The notes: a model not told the origin generated them from the letters alone. A stretch of DNA of 64,000 nucleotides from Anniella stebbinsi (GCA_029215795.1 JARDYH010000003.1:100782609-100846608); one strand, 5' to 3'; counted from the stretch's first letter, positions 32,991 through 44,195 are shown. Made by a program: numbers and translations.

Positions 32991-34081
32991 AAACATGTAA
33001 TTTAAAAATTCCATAGCCATCAAATGCCTGGACCTATAATTCTGAAATTTCTGACACATATCTACCCCTAACCCATCTACAAAGTGAGCAATGTTCAGAC
33101 TTCTAACTTTTAAAATAAAAAAGTTATAGGCGTTTCTTTCCTCATTGTTTCAAAAATACCTTGCCACCACATGCCTGGACCCAGCTGTCTGAAATTTTAC
33201 ACACATATCAAGCCAAGTGGTACCTGTAATGTGCCCATGTTTCCTGTTTGTATCTTCAAAAATAAAAAAGTGGGAGGCGTAACTGTATTTACCCCACCAC
33301 TACCCATTTTTCTAAAATTAATTGCCACACAAGGCAAGCACCTACGTTTCCGAAATTTCACACACATAGGTCCCAAGGTACCGCCTACAATATGGCAAAG
33401 TTTCATGTGTGTAACTTTAAAAATGACAAAGTTATAGGCATTCCTGGGTATTTATTAAAAAATTAATTGCCACACAAGGCAAGCACCTATGTTTCTGAAA
33501 TTTCACACACATTGGTCCCAAGGTACCACCTACAATGTGGCAAAGTTTCATGTGTGTAACTTTAAAAATGACAAAGTTATAGGTGTTTCTTTCCTCATTG
33601 TTTCAAAAATTAATTGCCACACAAGGAAAGCTCCAATGTTTCTGAAATTTCACACACATATCAAGGCAAGTGGTACCTGTAATGTGCCCAAGTTTCCTGT
33701 TTGTATCTTCAAAAATAAAAAAATGGGAGGCGTAACTGTATTTACCCCACTACTACCCATTTTTCTAAAAATTAATTGCCACACAAGCACCTACGTTTCT
33801 GAAATTTCACACACATAGGTCCCAAGGTACCCCCTACAATGTGGCAAAGTTTCATGTGTGTAACTTTAAAAATGACAAAGTTATAGGCATTCCTGGGTAT
33901 TTATTAAAAAATTAATTGCCACAAAATGCATGCACCAATCTTTCTGAAATTTCTCACAGATAACTACCCCTAACCAGTCTACAATGTGCCCAAGTTTCAT
34001 CCTTCTATCTTTAAAAATGAAAAAGTTATAGGCGTTTTTGTAAAACAATACTTGGCTATGGGAAAAAGCATTCAAAATGGC

Positions 34082-34205
34082 GTCCGATCCGGATCGGACC
34101 TCATCGGATCGGATCGGATCGGAGGTTGGCCGGATCGGATCGGATCGGATTTTCCCGATTTTGGGTCGGATCGGATTCGGATCGTGGATCGGATCCGATC
34201 CGATG
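34082..34205 (-). repeat. GGATC-type subterminal array, right end
   Basis: The inverted counterpart of the left array, with similar but not identical unit number. The last units lead into GATGCACACCCCTA. Confidence 0.7.
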
Positions 34206-34215
34206 CACACCCCTA

Positions 34216-34322
34216 TTTTTAATCAGTTTTATGTATTTTATCGTATTTTATATTTACTGCTGTTCCCCACCTCGATCCAAACGGAGAGGTGGGTAAGAAA
34301 TAAATTTATTATTATTATTATT
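34216..34322 (+). mobile_element. L2-clade LINE 3' tail, second segment
   Basis: Begins with the duplicated TTTTTAAT (34216-34223), then CAGTTTTATGTATTTTA, CCCACCTCGATCC and a final ATT repeat (34308-34322). This completes the L2 copy interrupted at 31246. Confidence 0.85.
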
Positions 34323-34478
34323 GGGTGATAGTGAGAGATTTATGTCCATAAAGCTTCTTTCTTTTTAAGAATTAGGTTATGTTTTATAACAATGAACTAT
34401 AAAGTTTTGTTTTGAATATAAAAAAGTCAAGTATAATTAAACAAACATAATTAATTGCAAATTGGAGCAAAATGAAAT

Positions 34479-34573
34479 TTGAACACAAAAAAAGTATCTG
34501 CACGCCTTTATAAACACAGGTGCAGACCAAAATGCAGTGATATGCCAGTAACATCCAGCCTGTAAACAAATAA
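34479..34573 (+). repeat. Direct repeat copy A
   Basis: Shares AGGTGCAG.CCAAA, TATGCCAGTAACAT and CCTGTAAACAAAT with 34975-35079. Period about 500 bp. The L2 tail at 34606-34935 lies between the copies. Confidence 0.65.
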
Positions 34574-34605
34574 TAGACACCTACAGTTAAAAGTAACCCA
34601 GTCAA

Positions 34606-34935
34606 AGTTTTATTTATTTATTTATTGCATTTTTATACCGCCCTATAGCCAAAGCTCTCTGGGCGGTTCACAAAAATTAAAACCATGAAATCATTTTAAA
34701 AAATATAATACAAACCACAATCTAAAAACACAAAACATACAATATAAAAACACACCAGAATAAAACCAAGCAGCAGGAATTAATACAGATTAAAATACAA
34801 ATTTAAAACAGCAAGGATTAAAATTGAGTTAATTTAACTGTTAAAATACTGGGAGAATAAAAAGGTCTTCACCTGGCAACGAAAAGAGTGCAAAGTAGGC
34901 GCCAGGCGAACCTCTCTGGGGAGCTCATTTATTGC
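34606..34935 (-). mobile_element. L2-type LINE tail
   Basis: A TTTA repeat, then ATACCGCCCTATAGCC and TCTCTGGGCGGTTCAC, an A-rich stretch, and CGCCAGGCGAACCTCTCTGG. On the minus strand this is the end of an L2-like LINE. No ORF remains. Confidence 0.7.
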
Positions 34936-34974
34936 TTAGAAAGGAAGTCTCTAGCTGTTAAATTTAACAAGTTA

Positions 34975-35079
34975 AGATTTGAAAGTCTCTGTACACCATT
35001 ATAGATATAGATATAGGTGCAGGCCAAAGTACAATGACATGCCAGTAACATATGGCCTGTAAACAAATCAGTGACAGAC
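34975..35079 (+). repeat. Direct repeat copy B
   Basis: The diverged partner of 34479-34573, with an extra ATAGAT repeat (about 35001-35012). Together the copies look like a segmental duplication older than the L2 tail between them. Confidence 0.6.
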
Positions 35080-35660
35080 TGTGGACCAAGCTGGCACCTG
35101 TTCTTCTGCCATGGATAGCTCTACATTGCCATGAGTCATGTGCGCTCATTGGCAAACCTCAAGATTCAAGTCATTGATGGACCAGAACAAGGACATTACA
35201 GTGGTCACCCTGGAGTTTACACCAAGTAAACAATTACACATTGTAATTTAAGGAAGTTTTGTAAAGAGAAAAGATGTAACACTTTGAATGTTTCAATAAA
35301 TGCAGTTGGTTAAGTTAAATCTTTTGTCAGATTTGATTTTTCTCCACGAACTGATAAGCAAAAATTAGTAGCAGTTATGCCATACTCATTCGTAATTTAT
35401 CTTTAGAACAAGATATGCCACTTTCCTAATCCCCTTTCCACCCTAGTGACAGATCCATGTCAGGGTCAGTTTCTGGACAATTACACTACAGGAGATAGAT
35501 GCCTGCCTTTCCTTCAGACTTTCTAACAACCTGGGACACTCTTTGCTCCAGCCAAGAAGTTCCAGAACTTATTCTTATACCTCTTAGCCCAATACAAAAA
35601 TAACTGAAATGGAACCCTTGCTCAAAAGGCAATGCAGCTATCCTGTCTTTTCCTCTTAAG
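35080..35660. other. Unassigned
   Basis: No ORF, RNA gene or repeat recognised. Confidence 0.3.
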
Positions 35661-35662
35661 TA

Positions 35663-36355
35663 CCGTATTTCACCGAATGTAAGACACCATCAATTGTAAG
35701 ACGCACCTAAATTTCAGGGCCACCAACAAGGAAAAAGCTTTGCGTCGATTCTAAGATGCACCTTATTTCAGCACCCCTTCCCCCTCACCTCCATTGCCAT
35801 CGCCCATCCTCATTGCCCCCGCCTCCACTGCTCTGCGCCACTGCCAGTGCTCGCCTGGCCTGGCAAGGCGGCGTTCCCAGTAACGAGGCGAGCATTGCCA
35901 GCAGTGCAGAGTGGCGGCGGCAGCGAGGATGGGCGACGGCGATGGAGGGGAGGGGGTTTAGGACCCCGCAAGTCCCCCCTCCCCCTCGCAAGTCCCCCCT
36001 CCCCACGTATCTTGATCGCTGCTGCCTTGGCCTGGGAAAGCTTCAGTACTGGGAAAGAGGCCGAGATCTCACGAGATTTCCTGAAATCGCGGCCTCCTTC
36101 CAAGTACTGAAGTCTTCCCAGGCCGAGACAGCAGCTATCAAGGTAAGTGGAGAGGGGGGACTTCTGACTGGCCTTGTGGGGTCCCTCGGGACCCGCTAGG
36201 ATGAGTCGCGGGGGGGGCATGCAAAGCTCTAGTGCCTTCTGCAAAACGCGGGAGAAATCCCGCGGTTGCAAGGCGCCATCGATTCTAAGATGTACCCCAT
36301 TTTTACAGATGTAAACATGGGAGAAAAAGTGCATCTTAGAATCGATGAAATACGG
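35663..36355. mobile_element. TA-flanked foldback element, CCGTATTTCA termini
   Basis: TA-CCGTATTTCACCGA at the left and TCGATGAAATACGG-TA at the right form terminal inverted repeats (continuing imperfectly into TAAGA.GCACCTAA-type sequence) with a TA at both edges. Inside are two successive hairpins: about 35780-35960 and about 35998-36165. Length is 693 bp with no transposase. A TA duplication is typical of Tc1/mariner-type elements; superfamily assignment is inference. Confidence 0.7.
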
Positions 36356-36999
36356 TATCTTTATGTGGAAAGAAAATTTTGGAAGAAACCTTGGGAAAAC
36401 AGGAGAGTTACAGTAGGAAGATGATGGTGTCTAGGACCCACTTGTGAAATTCCTATAATGAGGCAGGATGATTGCACAATAAAAGCCTCACTTAGAAGCA
36501 CCCTAGGTCTCATTGTACACATAAAAAAGAATCTAGTAAGTCACATTTTTAAATCACATTTTCTACATGAGGTAAGTCCTGAATTAGAGCATGAACTTGC
36601 ATTTTTTGCTTTTGCCTATCTTGTGTATGAATGGGTGAGAAATGGAACATTTGTGCTCAATTAGTTTTACCTTTTTATTTTATAGGCAGCTGTTGCTTCT
36701 GCTCCAGGGGAGTGGAGACAGGCATAAAAATAATCAAGAGATTTCATCCCCAGGCACTAGAATGATTAGTCTAGGTTATATGAGTCTAAAACAGATAGAA
36801 AGGCTGGCACACAAAGATAAATCCAGAGAGACTTGAATTTCCAATTTTTAAAGACTTTTCTTTTTCTTTCCTTCAGTAGGAGAGAGAGCTGACCACTGAA
36901 ATCAGCAGAGAAATCAAAATTTTACTATATCTGCAACTGGATAGCATGTCCCCCTTCCTCAAAGCCCTGCTCTTTTTACCTCAGGTCTTACTTCGTGTG
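36356..36999. other. Unassigned
   Basis: AT-rich; no coding or repeat signal recognised. Confidence 0.3.
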
Positions 37000-37224
37000 A
37001 TTTTTTAAAAAAAAGTTAAATTTAAGCTCTACTTATCTGTATGCAAGTCAATGCTCTTCCAGCAGGCCTACCCAGTTGAATTTTAAGATGTTTTTAATAA
37101 TGTATTTGTTTTTATATGTTTTAATGGTTTATCTATTTTATGATTTTTATATTTATATTTATTATTGTTCCCCGCCTCGATCTGGATGGAGAGGTGGGTT
37201 AGAAATAAAATAAATAAATTAATG
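37000..37224 (+). mobile_element. L2-type LINE tail, 5'-truncated
   Basis: Begins about where the protein end would be (CTTCCAGCAGGCCTACCCAGTT, a match to the QAYPVEF coding end), then an AT-rich 3' UTR and CCCCGCCTCGATCTGGATGG and an AAATAA tail. Plus strand. Confidence 0.75.
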
Positions 37225-37535
37225 ATAAGTAAAAATAAACATGGATCTTCTGCATGCAGTTGAGTTCTGGATTTGGCTTAGGAGGTGTGACAGGACAATG
37301 TAAGTAAACCGACCTTTGCTGGTGGGGCTTGAAAACTGAACCAGCCTCAGCCCCATCTCTGACCTCCAATTTCTTTAATTTATTCGTTACAAGTGATTTT
37401 TAGGCAGCCTTTACGGTTAGAAACTTTACTCTGCCTGTCACAGCCCACCAATATGCAATAGAGGTAACACAATTGTGTTGTATGCTACTTGTTCAGCCTA
37501 AGGAAAACAGCTCTGGGCAACCCTGCTAGCTTGTT
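37225..37535. other. Unassigned
   Basis: No feature recognised. Confidence 0.3.
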
Positions 37536-37775
37536 TGTTATTACAGTTATAGCCCTGCCTTTTTTCCTTTTGCAAGGAATCCAAGGCATCTGACACGGTC
37601 ATCCTCATCCTGCATTTTATCTTCACAACATCCATGTGAAGTAGGTTATGTTCAGAGTCAGTGAGTGTCCCAAAGTCACCCAGTGAGCTTCATGGCTGAG
37701 TGGAGACTAGAACCTGGATCTCCTGAGTCCCAGTGCAACACTCTAACCACTACACTACACTGGCTTTATAAACAA
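37536..37775 (-). mobile_element. tRNA-derived SINE (Sauria/Squam-like or MIR-like)
   Basis: On the minus strand it begins GTGTAGTGTAGTGGTTAGAG, an A-box-like tRNA head, followed by GGTTCTAGTC (a degenerate B box), then TGAAGCTCACTGGGTGAC and a CACA.GGATGTTGTGAAGA body, and ends near a CAAAAGGAAAAAAGGCAGG tail. The layout is that of a pol III-transcribed SINE. The exact family is not certain. Confidence 0.7.
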
Positions 37776-37849
37776 GTTGAAAAACATTATTCACAATACA
37801 GATCTCTGTGGGAACCCATTGTATTCATATTTAAGGACACACAGCTTAT

Positions 37850-37920
37850 TGCATGACTTTGGCCAGTCATACTTAGCCTAACCTACCTTACAGGTTGTTG
37901 TGAAGACAAAAGGTGGTACA
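37850..37920 (+). mobile_element. Fragment of the same SINE type
   Basis: GACTTTGGCCAGTCATAC and CCTTACAGGTTGTTGTGAAG match the body of the SINE at 37536-37775 in the opposite orientation. The tRNA head is missing. Confidence 0.6.
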
Positions 37921-38315
37921 TACAAAATTACACACAAGAAAGCTCTACCACTGCAATTTATGCAGAATCATTTGGAAACAGAACTCACTGAACATAAAGG
38001 CAATTACTCCAAAATAAACATACATAAGACTGCAATTGTAAATACAGAAACCAGCACATACTACTTAAATAAAATCACCTAGACTCAGATAATGAGATGC
38101 TGGAAATAATATTTCTTTATAGCACAATCCTTGGCATGTGTATACTTACATGTAAACCCCATTGATATGTACCAGAATTAACAACCTAGTAAGTATGGCT
38201 AGGTTTGCATCCCAAAACATTTCAGGAAAGCTGGAGAGGGGCGATGAAGTCAAATTAAGGCTGAGATCTGACCCACATTTACTAGAGATGATGACTGGCA
38301 CAGAAGAGGGCAAGC
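37921..38315. other. Unassigned
   Basis: AT-rich; no feature recognised. Confidence 0.3.
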
Positions 38316-38729
38316 ACAAAGCCCTATGAGGAGAGATTGAACGAACTGGGCATGTTTAGCCTGGAGAAGAGAAGAATGAGGGGAGACATGATAGCACTCT
38401 TCAAATACTTGAAAGGTTTATACACAGAGGAGGGCCAGGATCTCTTCTCGATCAACCCAGAATGCAGGACACGGAATAATGGGCTCAAGTTACATGAAGC
38501 CAGATTCCAGCTGGACATCAGGAAAAACTTCCTGACTGTTAGAGCAATACGACAATGGAACCAATGACCAAGGGAGGTCATGGGCTCTCCCACATTAGAG
38601 GCATTCAAGAGGCGGCTGGACAACCATCTGTCAGGGATGCTTTAAAGTGGATTCCTGCACTGAGCAGGGGGCTTGATGGCTTTATAGGCCCCTTCCAACT
38701 CTACTATTCTATGGTTCTATGATTCTATT
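38316..38729 (+). mobile_element. CR1 3'-end fragment
   Basis: Plus-strand CR1 from KPYEERL.ELGMF (38337-38567 open) to the ATTCTATGGTTCTATGATTC end at 38729. A stop interrupts after RQWNQ. Clean 5' truncation. Confidence 0.9.
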
Positions 38730-38789
38730 AAAAAACATTGTGAGTAGGCCCAACTAACAGTAGATTGAATTGTTACTCAGCTCTATTTA

Positions 38790-40210
38790 AACTTCCACCA
38801 GTCCAAACGAGTTAAATGCAGTGTTTGAAGCTTTCACCTCTATAGCATTATGGTCCAAACTTTTAGAAAAAAAGAAGGGTGAGGGGGTGGGAATTAAATG
38901 GAATGTATAGCTACCTTTCCCAAGTAGTGATCTGAAGACCAGGCTTTTGTGGACCCAGAGGAAGGTCAAAAGAGACCTCTCCTAGAATCCAGGGTGTAGA
39001 ACTCAGCCAAGTCCAGGTAGGAAAAATTAATCCAGGTAGAGAGTGAAGAAAATATTTTAAAATTAAAAATAATGTGAAGTCCAATCTTCACCAGTGAGCA
39101 AAATAAAATAGAGAGCCAAAACTATATTGAGCTACTTAGGATCCAGGTGCCTGGCTCAAAGAAACTGGCTTGGGGAAAAGATAGCTCAAAATCGTCTCAA
39201 AGCTAAGGGAAAACACATTCAAAAAGAGAGAAGAGGACTCTTGCTTTTCTCAAAAGAATAGAACCAGGCTGGCTGGGATGCCAATGAAGATGGCGGCGTG
39301 ATCTCAGAGCTCCTCACCTAAAAAAAATGATTTAAGCCAAAAAAAGATAAATCAAAAGGAAACAACTCCTGAAAAATAAACCTCTGGTCTGCTATAAATG
39401 AATCTGTCTGGGAGAACCAAGAATGGGATAAAATTCTTCTTCAAACCAATTAACAAAGAAGATAAAAGAGCAGCCGTCTCGGGGAGGCAGAAGCTGGAAG
39501 CGCTGGAAACACCAAGGAAAGATAAGATTACTGGCACAAAACAACAAAAAGGAGATATGATGGCGGTAACAAAAGAAGAACTGACTGAGCAATTAGGAAC
39601 ACTTAAACAAGATTTAAGTGTATTTAAACAAGAACTAATGACTGTCTGGAGAGAAACACTTGACGAGAAGCTCGGACAGATCAACGAGAGAATTGAGAAA
39701 ACAGAAGCTGAAGTTGCTGAACATGCAGACCAACTTGCTACACATGAGGTACAAATTAAATCTTAAAAAATAATAATTGAGGAAAATAGTTTAAGGTGTG
39801 AGGACCTATCTATAACCGAAATTGCAGGAAGAATTTACACATTCATGGGATTATTGAGAAAGTAGAAGGAGATTCTGTTAAAGAATTTATAGTAAAACGG
39901 CTCACAGAATTATTCCCAGCTTGTAAAATGGAGCTTGATGATATGGAGAGAGCACATCAGGCATTAGGACCCAGAAGGCAAGACACCAATTTTCCAGAAA
40001 TACTATTTCTGCAAGAATTGCATAAACCAAAGATAAACAGCAGAATATTAGGTAGCAGACAATGGGCCATGAATTTTTGTCTTTAGGATCTAGAAGAGCA
40101 AGAGGAGTAAGAATATTAATTAACAAGGAAATAAACTTTCAACCAAAAAGAACACTGAAATATATCTCCATTAATGCTACATGCCAAACCTTACTATACC
40201 AATTTATTAG
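38790..40210 (+). mobile_element. L1 LINE 5' portion: 5' UTR, ORF1 and an endonuclease piece
   Basis: The leader 38798-39300 matches 62695-63180 at roughly four fifths of bases by eye, indicating a shared L1 5' UTR. ORF1 sequence runs 39398-40030 with a break at 39766. Then at 40080-40210 the frame reads ARGVRILINKEINFQPKRTL, an L1 endonuclease block, so the end of ORF1 and start of ORF2 were deleted. It is cut at about 40210 by minus-strand L1 sequence. Confidence 0.7.
39398..39766 (+). pseudogene. L1 ORF1 N-terminal coiled-coil region
   Basis: A 122-codon open stretch: a basic N-terminus, then a heptad-like region (about 52-122, VTKEELTEQLGTLKQDLSV ... IEKTEAEVAEHADQL) typical of the L1 ORF1p trimerisation domain. 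After the stop, a frame continues with ELDDMERAHQALGPRR, the RRM-domain ERAHR block. ORF1 was thus once longer and is now broken. Confidence 0.65.
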
Positions 40211-40483
40211 CGTGGCACCAGCCAAATCCTTTCAATAGCTATAACCAATCAGGCAGCAACCAAAAAAGATCCTATTAAAGGTTTAGATACAATTCTTTCA
40301 TTATCCTTCTGAAATAATCCTAATAGTGCTAATCTGGAGATTTAATAACCTTTTGCCCAGATATCTTTTCAATTTCTTTAAAAATTAAGTTCCAAAAAAC
40401 GTTTATTTTAGCACAATGCCACCACATATACTGAAATGACCCTACCTCTCCACAACCCCTCCAGCAATACTGCAAACTTGATT

Positions 40484-40484
<1 letters not shown>

Positions 40485-40525
<41 letters not shown>

Positions 40526-41683
40526 TTTATTTCTTACCCGCCTCTCCGTTTGGAACGAGGCGGGGAACAGCAGTAAATATAAAATATTAAAAATGCATAA
40601 AACTGATTAAAAACATGGTAATTATTAAAATAACAATAAAACATCCTAAAAACATCCTAAAATCCCACTGGATATGTCTGCCAGAAGAGTCTTTATAGCT
40701 TTCTTAAATTCTAAAAGACTGTTAAGTTGACGAGTCTCCTCTGGCAGGCCATTCCAGTCTTGGAGCGGCAGAAGAGAAGGTCCCCCTGGGTAACAGTTGT
40801 CAGCCTAGTCTTGGCCAACTGTAGTAAGTTCTTCCCAGAGAACCTGAGCGTGCGGGGCGGATTGTATGGGAGAAGGCGATCCCGCAGGTAACCTGGACTC
40901 AAACCATGTAGGGCTTTAAAGCTAATGACCAACACTTTGTACTTCGCCTGGAAACTAACTGGCAGCCAGTGCAGTGATTTTAAAGCTGGTGTAATATGGT
41001 CACCCCTAGGTGTACCGGTGACCAACCTGGCTGCCATATTTTGAACTAGTTGAAGTTTCCAGACTAGGCACAGAGGTAGCCCTATGCACAGCGCATTGCA
41101 GAAGTCGAGCCTCGAAGTTCTCAGCACATGCACTACCGTTTTTAGGTCCTCCATCTCTAAGAAGGGACGCAGCTGGCATATAAGCTGAAGCTGATAGTAG
41201 GCACTCCTGGCCATCGCATCTATCTTGACTGTCATTTGGAGCGACAGATCCATGAGCACCCCCAAGCTGCAAACACAGTCTTTCAGGGGGAATGTAACCC
41301 CATCCAGAACTGGTTGACACACCTCCAAACCCAGGTTGGGGCCTTTGACAGCAAGCACCTCCGTCTTGTCATGATTCAGCTTCAGTTTGTTTTTCCTCAT
41401 CCAGCCCATTACTGCCTCCAAGCATTCATTCATAGGAGACACGCTATCCTTAGCTGAAGCTGTTATCGAAGGCACAGAGAAATATATTTGGGTGTCATCA
41501 GCATACTGATAGCACCCCACCCCATACCTCCAGTTGATCTCTCCCAGCGGTTTCATAAAATGTTAAACAGCATTGGGTAAAGGATGGCACCTTGTGGTAC
41601 ACCACACAGCAGCTCCTTCTTTGCGGAGCAGTTATCCCCAAGCATCACCATCTGGAACCTGCCCGAGAGGTAGGACCACCCTT
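40485..41683 (-). mobile_element. L2-clade LINE inserted in the older L1
   Basis: Minus strand: RT from motif C on, C-terminus, a 3' UTR with GCCTCGTTCC..ACGGAGAGGCGGG and a TAATAA tail (40487-40520). L1 ORF2 sequence on both sides (QKWYWTPV at 41700 and the MWWHC region at 40400) is collinear across it, showing that it is an insertion. No clear target duplication was seen. Confidence 0.8.
40711..41556 (-). pseudogene. L2 ORF2, RT motif C to C-terminus
   Basis: A 281-codon open stretch. YQYADDTQIYFS at 16-27 retains the YADD active site. MNECLEAVMGWMRKNKLKLN and DKTEVLAVKG follow, then LVTGTPRGDHITPALKSLHW, LHGLSPGYLRDRLLPYNPP and a frameshifted end after TTVTQ. It is among the least damaged L2 pieces here. 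The N-terminal RT and endonuclease are absent because of 5' truncation. Confidence 0.8.
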
Positions 41684-42722
41684 ACTGGGGTTCAATACCA
41701 TTTTTGCAAGATCTTTAAAATTGTTTCCTTTGTGAACATTGAGACAGATTTGAATGGGAATTTACTCAACAAGTTTGACCAATCTGCTTCCTCTACCTTG
41801 ATCGACTAGTCCGACTCCCATATTTTCTTTAGACCCTCAGAGCTTATATTCCATTAAGAAGAATGGAATATAAGCGAGACACCAGACCTGAGGTAGTACC
41901 TGTAGAGGGCTTGATTAAGCATTCAAAATATGTAAGGGGATGTGTGGTGCGTTCCTTAACATGTAGTTGACGTATAAATGTGCCCACCTGGCACCACTCC
42001 ATCTATGTAATATTAAAGTCCTTCAAAGGGGTTCTCCACAAATCCCTAGAGAGAGTGGCATTATCTGATAGAAATCCCACATTCTATACAACCCTACTCT
42101 CAAATGCTTCTACTCTGATTTGTCTTATATTACTAATAAATTCTGGGTGACAATATAATGGGAGCAGTGGAGAGAAATTTGGCCAACCATTGTCTACAAA
42201 CATTAAATGGTCCCATAAAAGTGGACACCGGGCTCTTGGCCACTTGTTGTAATAATCAATTTATGAATCGGATGCTTTCAGGAGGCTCTATATCTAATGG
42301 AGTTGTATCTATTTGTGTCCAGGGCAAGTGGCAATCTTGTAGAAGAAAAGCTCATAATCTTTCAATAGGTAGAAGTGTAGTACAACGACTCAACGTGATG
42401 GAGGGATCACTGATTAGATAGAACCTGAGTAGAACTTTTCAGCAGCAAGGCAGTGACTGAAGGAGGTGCTTGCATGTGCAACTCATGCCTTATGGTTACT
42501 AGAAGGTGCTTCTGTAAGTATTCTCTTCCAAACAACTTCATAATTAGCTCCCAGTGCCTTACCCAGATTCTTAGTCAGATACACATCCAGATATCTAAAC
42601 TGTTTATTTGTTAAAGGAATGCCCAGCTCTTTGGATATCTTAAGTTGACAATTTGGAGGTACATTTAAGCACATTAAATCCGATTTGCCCCATTTAACCT
42701 TTAGCCCTGAATTTTGTTCAAA

Positions 42723-43340
42723 TCAGTTCAGTTCCAACTGCAATGTTGGGGCTGCTTGTAGTGGGTCTCCTAGCATTAACAGCATATCATCTGCATAGTG
42801 GCTGATGAGATGTTCAGATCCACCAGCCTTTATGCCATCAATCATTTCTTTTCCTCTGAATGCCTTAGCTAAAAACTCCATTACCATTACAGATAATAAA
42901 GGAGAAATTGGACATCCCTGTTTAGTGCCACTGTGTACTTCAAAGGTCCGTGAGTCTAAATTATTAATGCGAACCTGCTCTTTTGTGGGGGAATAGATTG
43001 CCCGTATCACATTTATAAATTTAGGGCTGAATTGAAAACTATCTAAAGATTTTAATAGAAAGGTCCAGTTAACACAATCAAATGCTTTATACAGATCTAA
43101 TGCCATAAGTGCTAATTGTTTATTATGTTGCCTACAAAAATTTATTATACTGAAAGCCCATCTTACCAGTTCTGCAATATATTGTTGTGGAATGAAACCA
43201 AATTGATCCGGATCAATAATCTTGTCAATGTGTGCTTTCAACCTATTAGCAAGAACTGCTGTAAGGATTTTATAATCACTATTCAAAAGTGGAACTGGTC
43301 TGTAAGAGTCCATGCTAAGAGAGTTATTATGTGGCTTCAA
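42723..43340 (-). pseudogene. Older L1 reverse transcriptase
   Basis: A 205-codon open stretch with DSYRPVPLLNSDYKILTAVL, DPDQFGFIP, motif A ALDLYKAFD, motif B SGTKQGCPISPLL and motif C HYADDMLLML, so the catalytic triad residues are all present. The stop at 42723 truncates it before the thumb. It belongs to a different L1 lineage from the RT at 45811-46632, judged by wording. Confidence 0.85.
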
Positions 43341-43379
43341 TAAAACAACTATCCTGGATTGTGTCCAAGTCTCGGGGAG

Positions 43380-43730
43380 TCAGACCCCCCACCCCAGGAT
43401 GTCATTAAAGACTGTGACCAGGTGTAGAGTAAGAATGGAGTGGAAGTGTTTATAAAATACCCCCATGAATCCATCTGTACTGGGAGACTTAAGACTTTTT
43501 AAGTTTTTAATCACTATTTCCATTTCCTCTGGAGAAATAGGTTCATCAAGAACCATCCTGATATCCTCTGGTAATTCATTAACTTTCACTGCAGCTTTAT
43601 AAACCTCTATTTCTTTTGGACATACTGGCTGTCCCTTATAGATGTTATTAAAATAATTTGCAAAGGCTTTAGCTATAGAACTTGAATCTAAATGTCTTTG
43701 ACCCTGGTCTTCTTGAATCGCTCTGATCAT
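43380..43730 (-). pseudogene. Older L1 ORF2 linker and RT start
   Basis: SSIAKAFANYFNNIYKG and EEMEIVIKNLKSLKSPSTDGF, the L1 block just before RT motif 0/1 (KSPGPDG in active copies, here KSPSTDG). It continues to the RT across a stop at 43380. Confidence 0.8.
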
Positions 43731-44006
43731 ATTGTTTTCCTTTTTTTAAAAAAAAATCTATTAGCCAGTAGCTTAGACCCACAGGCATCGAACTCATAAT
43801 ATCCTTGTTTAAGATACAGCAGCGATATCATAATTTTGTTTAAGTTCAAAAGGTTATGTTCAGTTCTTTTTTATCTATTTTTTCCTAGTGCGTATTGAAC
43901 CTGTTATTCGATATTGCTCTGTTAATTCATCTATTCCAGCCTTCAGTTTTTCTATTCCCTCCATATATTGCTTTTTAATTATGCAACTTTCCTTTAGACA
44001 AATTGC

Positions 44007-44023
44007 CTGCACTGCAGCTTTCA
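44007..44023 (+). repeat. 17-bp target-site duplication, left copy
   Basis: CTGCACTGCAGCTTTCA, identical to 49798-49814; it flanks the L1 at 44024-49797. Confidence 0.95.
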
Positions 44024-44195
44024 ATTTTTTTTATTTTTTTATTTTTTTCAAACATAATACAACATAAACAACATACAATCAATACATAACCACATACCCC
44101 CCGTGCTCCCCTCCCCCCAGGAGACCTTCAAGTATTCATTATTCTTCTTTCCAAAATTGTAAAGACTCTTTTGAAGGTTTTTGCCCCTTCCCCGT

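Larger units (their letters stand above)
31246..34215. mobile_element. 2,970-bp palindromic non-autonomous DNA transposon, hAT-like
   Basis: The ends TAGGGATGTGCAC and TGCACACCCCTA are inverted, and an exact 8-bp duplication flanks them. Left arm 31246-32722 and right arm 32736-34215 are inverted copies of each other along essentially their whole length; the loop is 13 bp. The arms differ by scattered substitutions and small indels (for example the loss of GGCAAG near 33788). Each arm holds a GGATC-type subterminal array, about 457-bp internal repeats, and an inner GC-richer part. No transposase is encoded. The 8-bp duplication points to hAT; the superfamily remains inferred. Confidence 0.85.

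Noticed and set aside
31568..33818. Open frames repeated on both arms of the palindrome (about 88, 109 and 133 codons, e.g. FLKFHTHWSQGTTYN-type)
   Set aside because: They arise from the internal direct repeats and inverted arms, have no domain, and the same DNA is open on both strands. Treated as non-coding.
35756..36334. Open frames of 147 and 174 codons over the CCGTATTT element
   Set aside because: They are mirror products of the internal palindromes and GC-rich arms, not a transposase.
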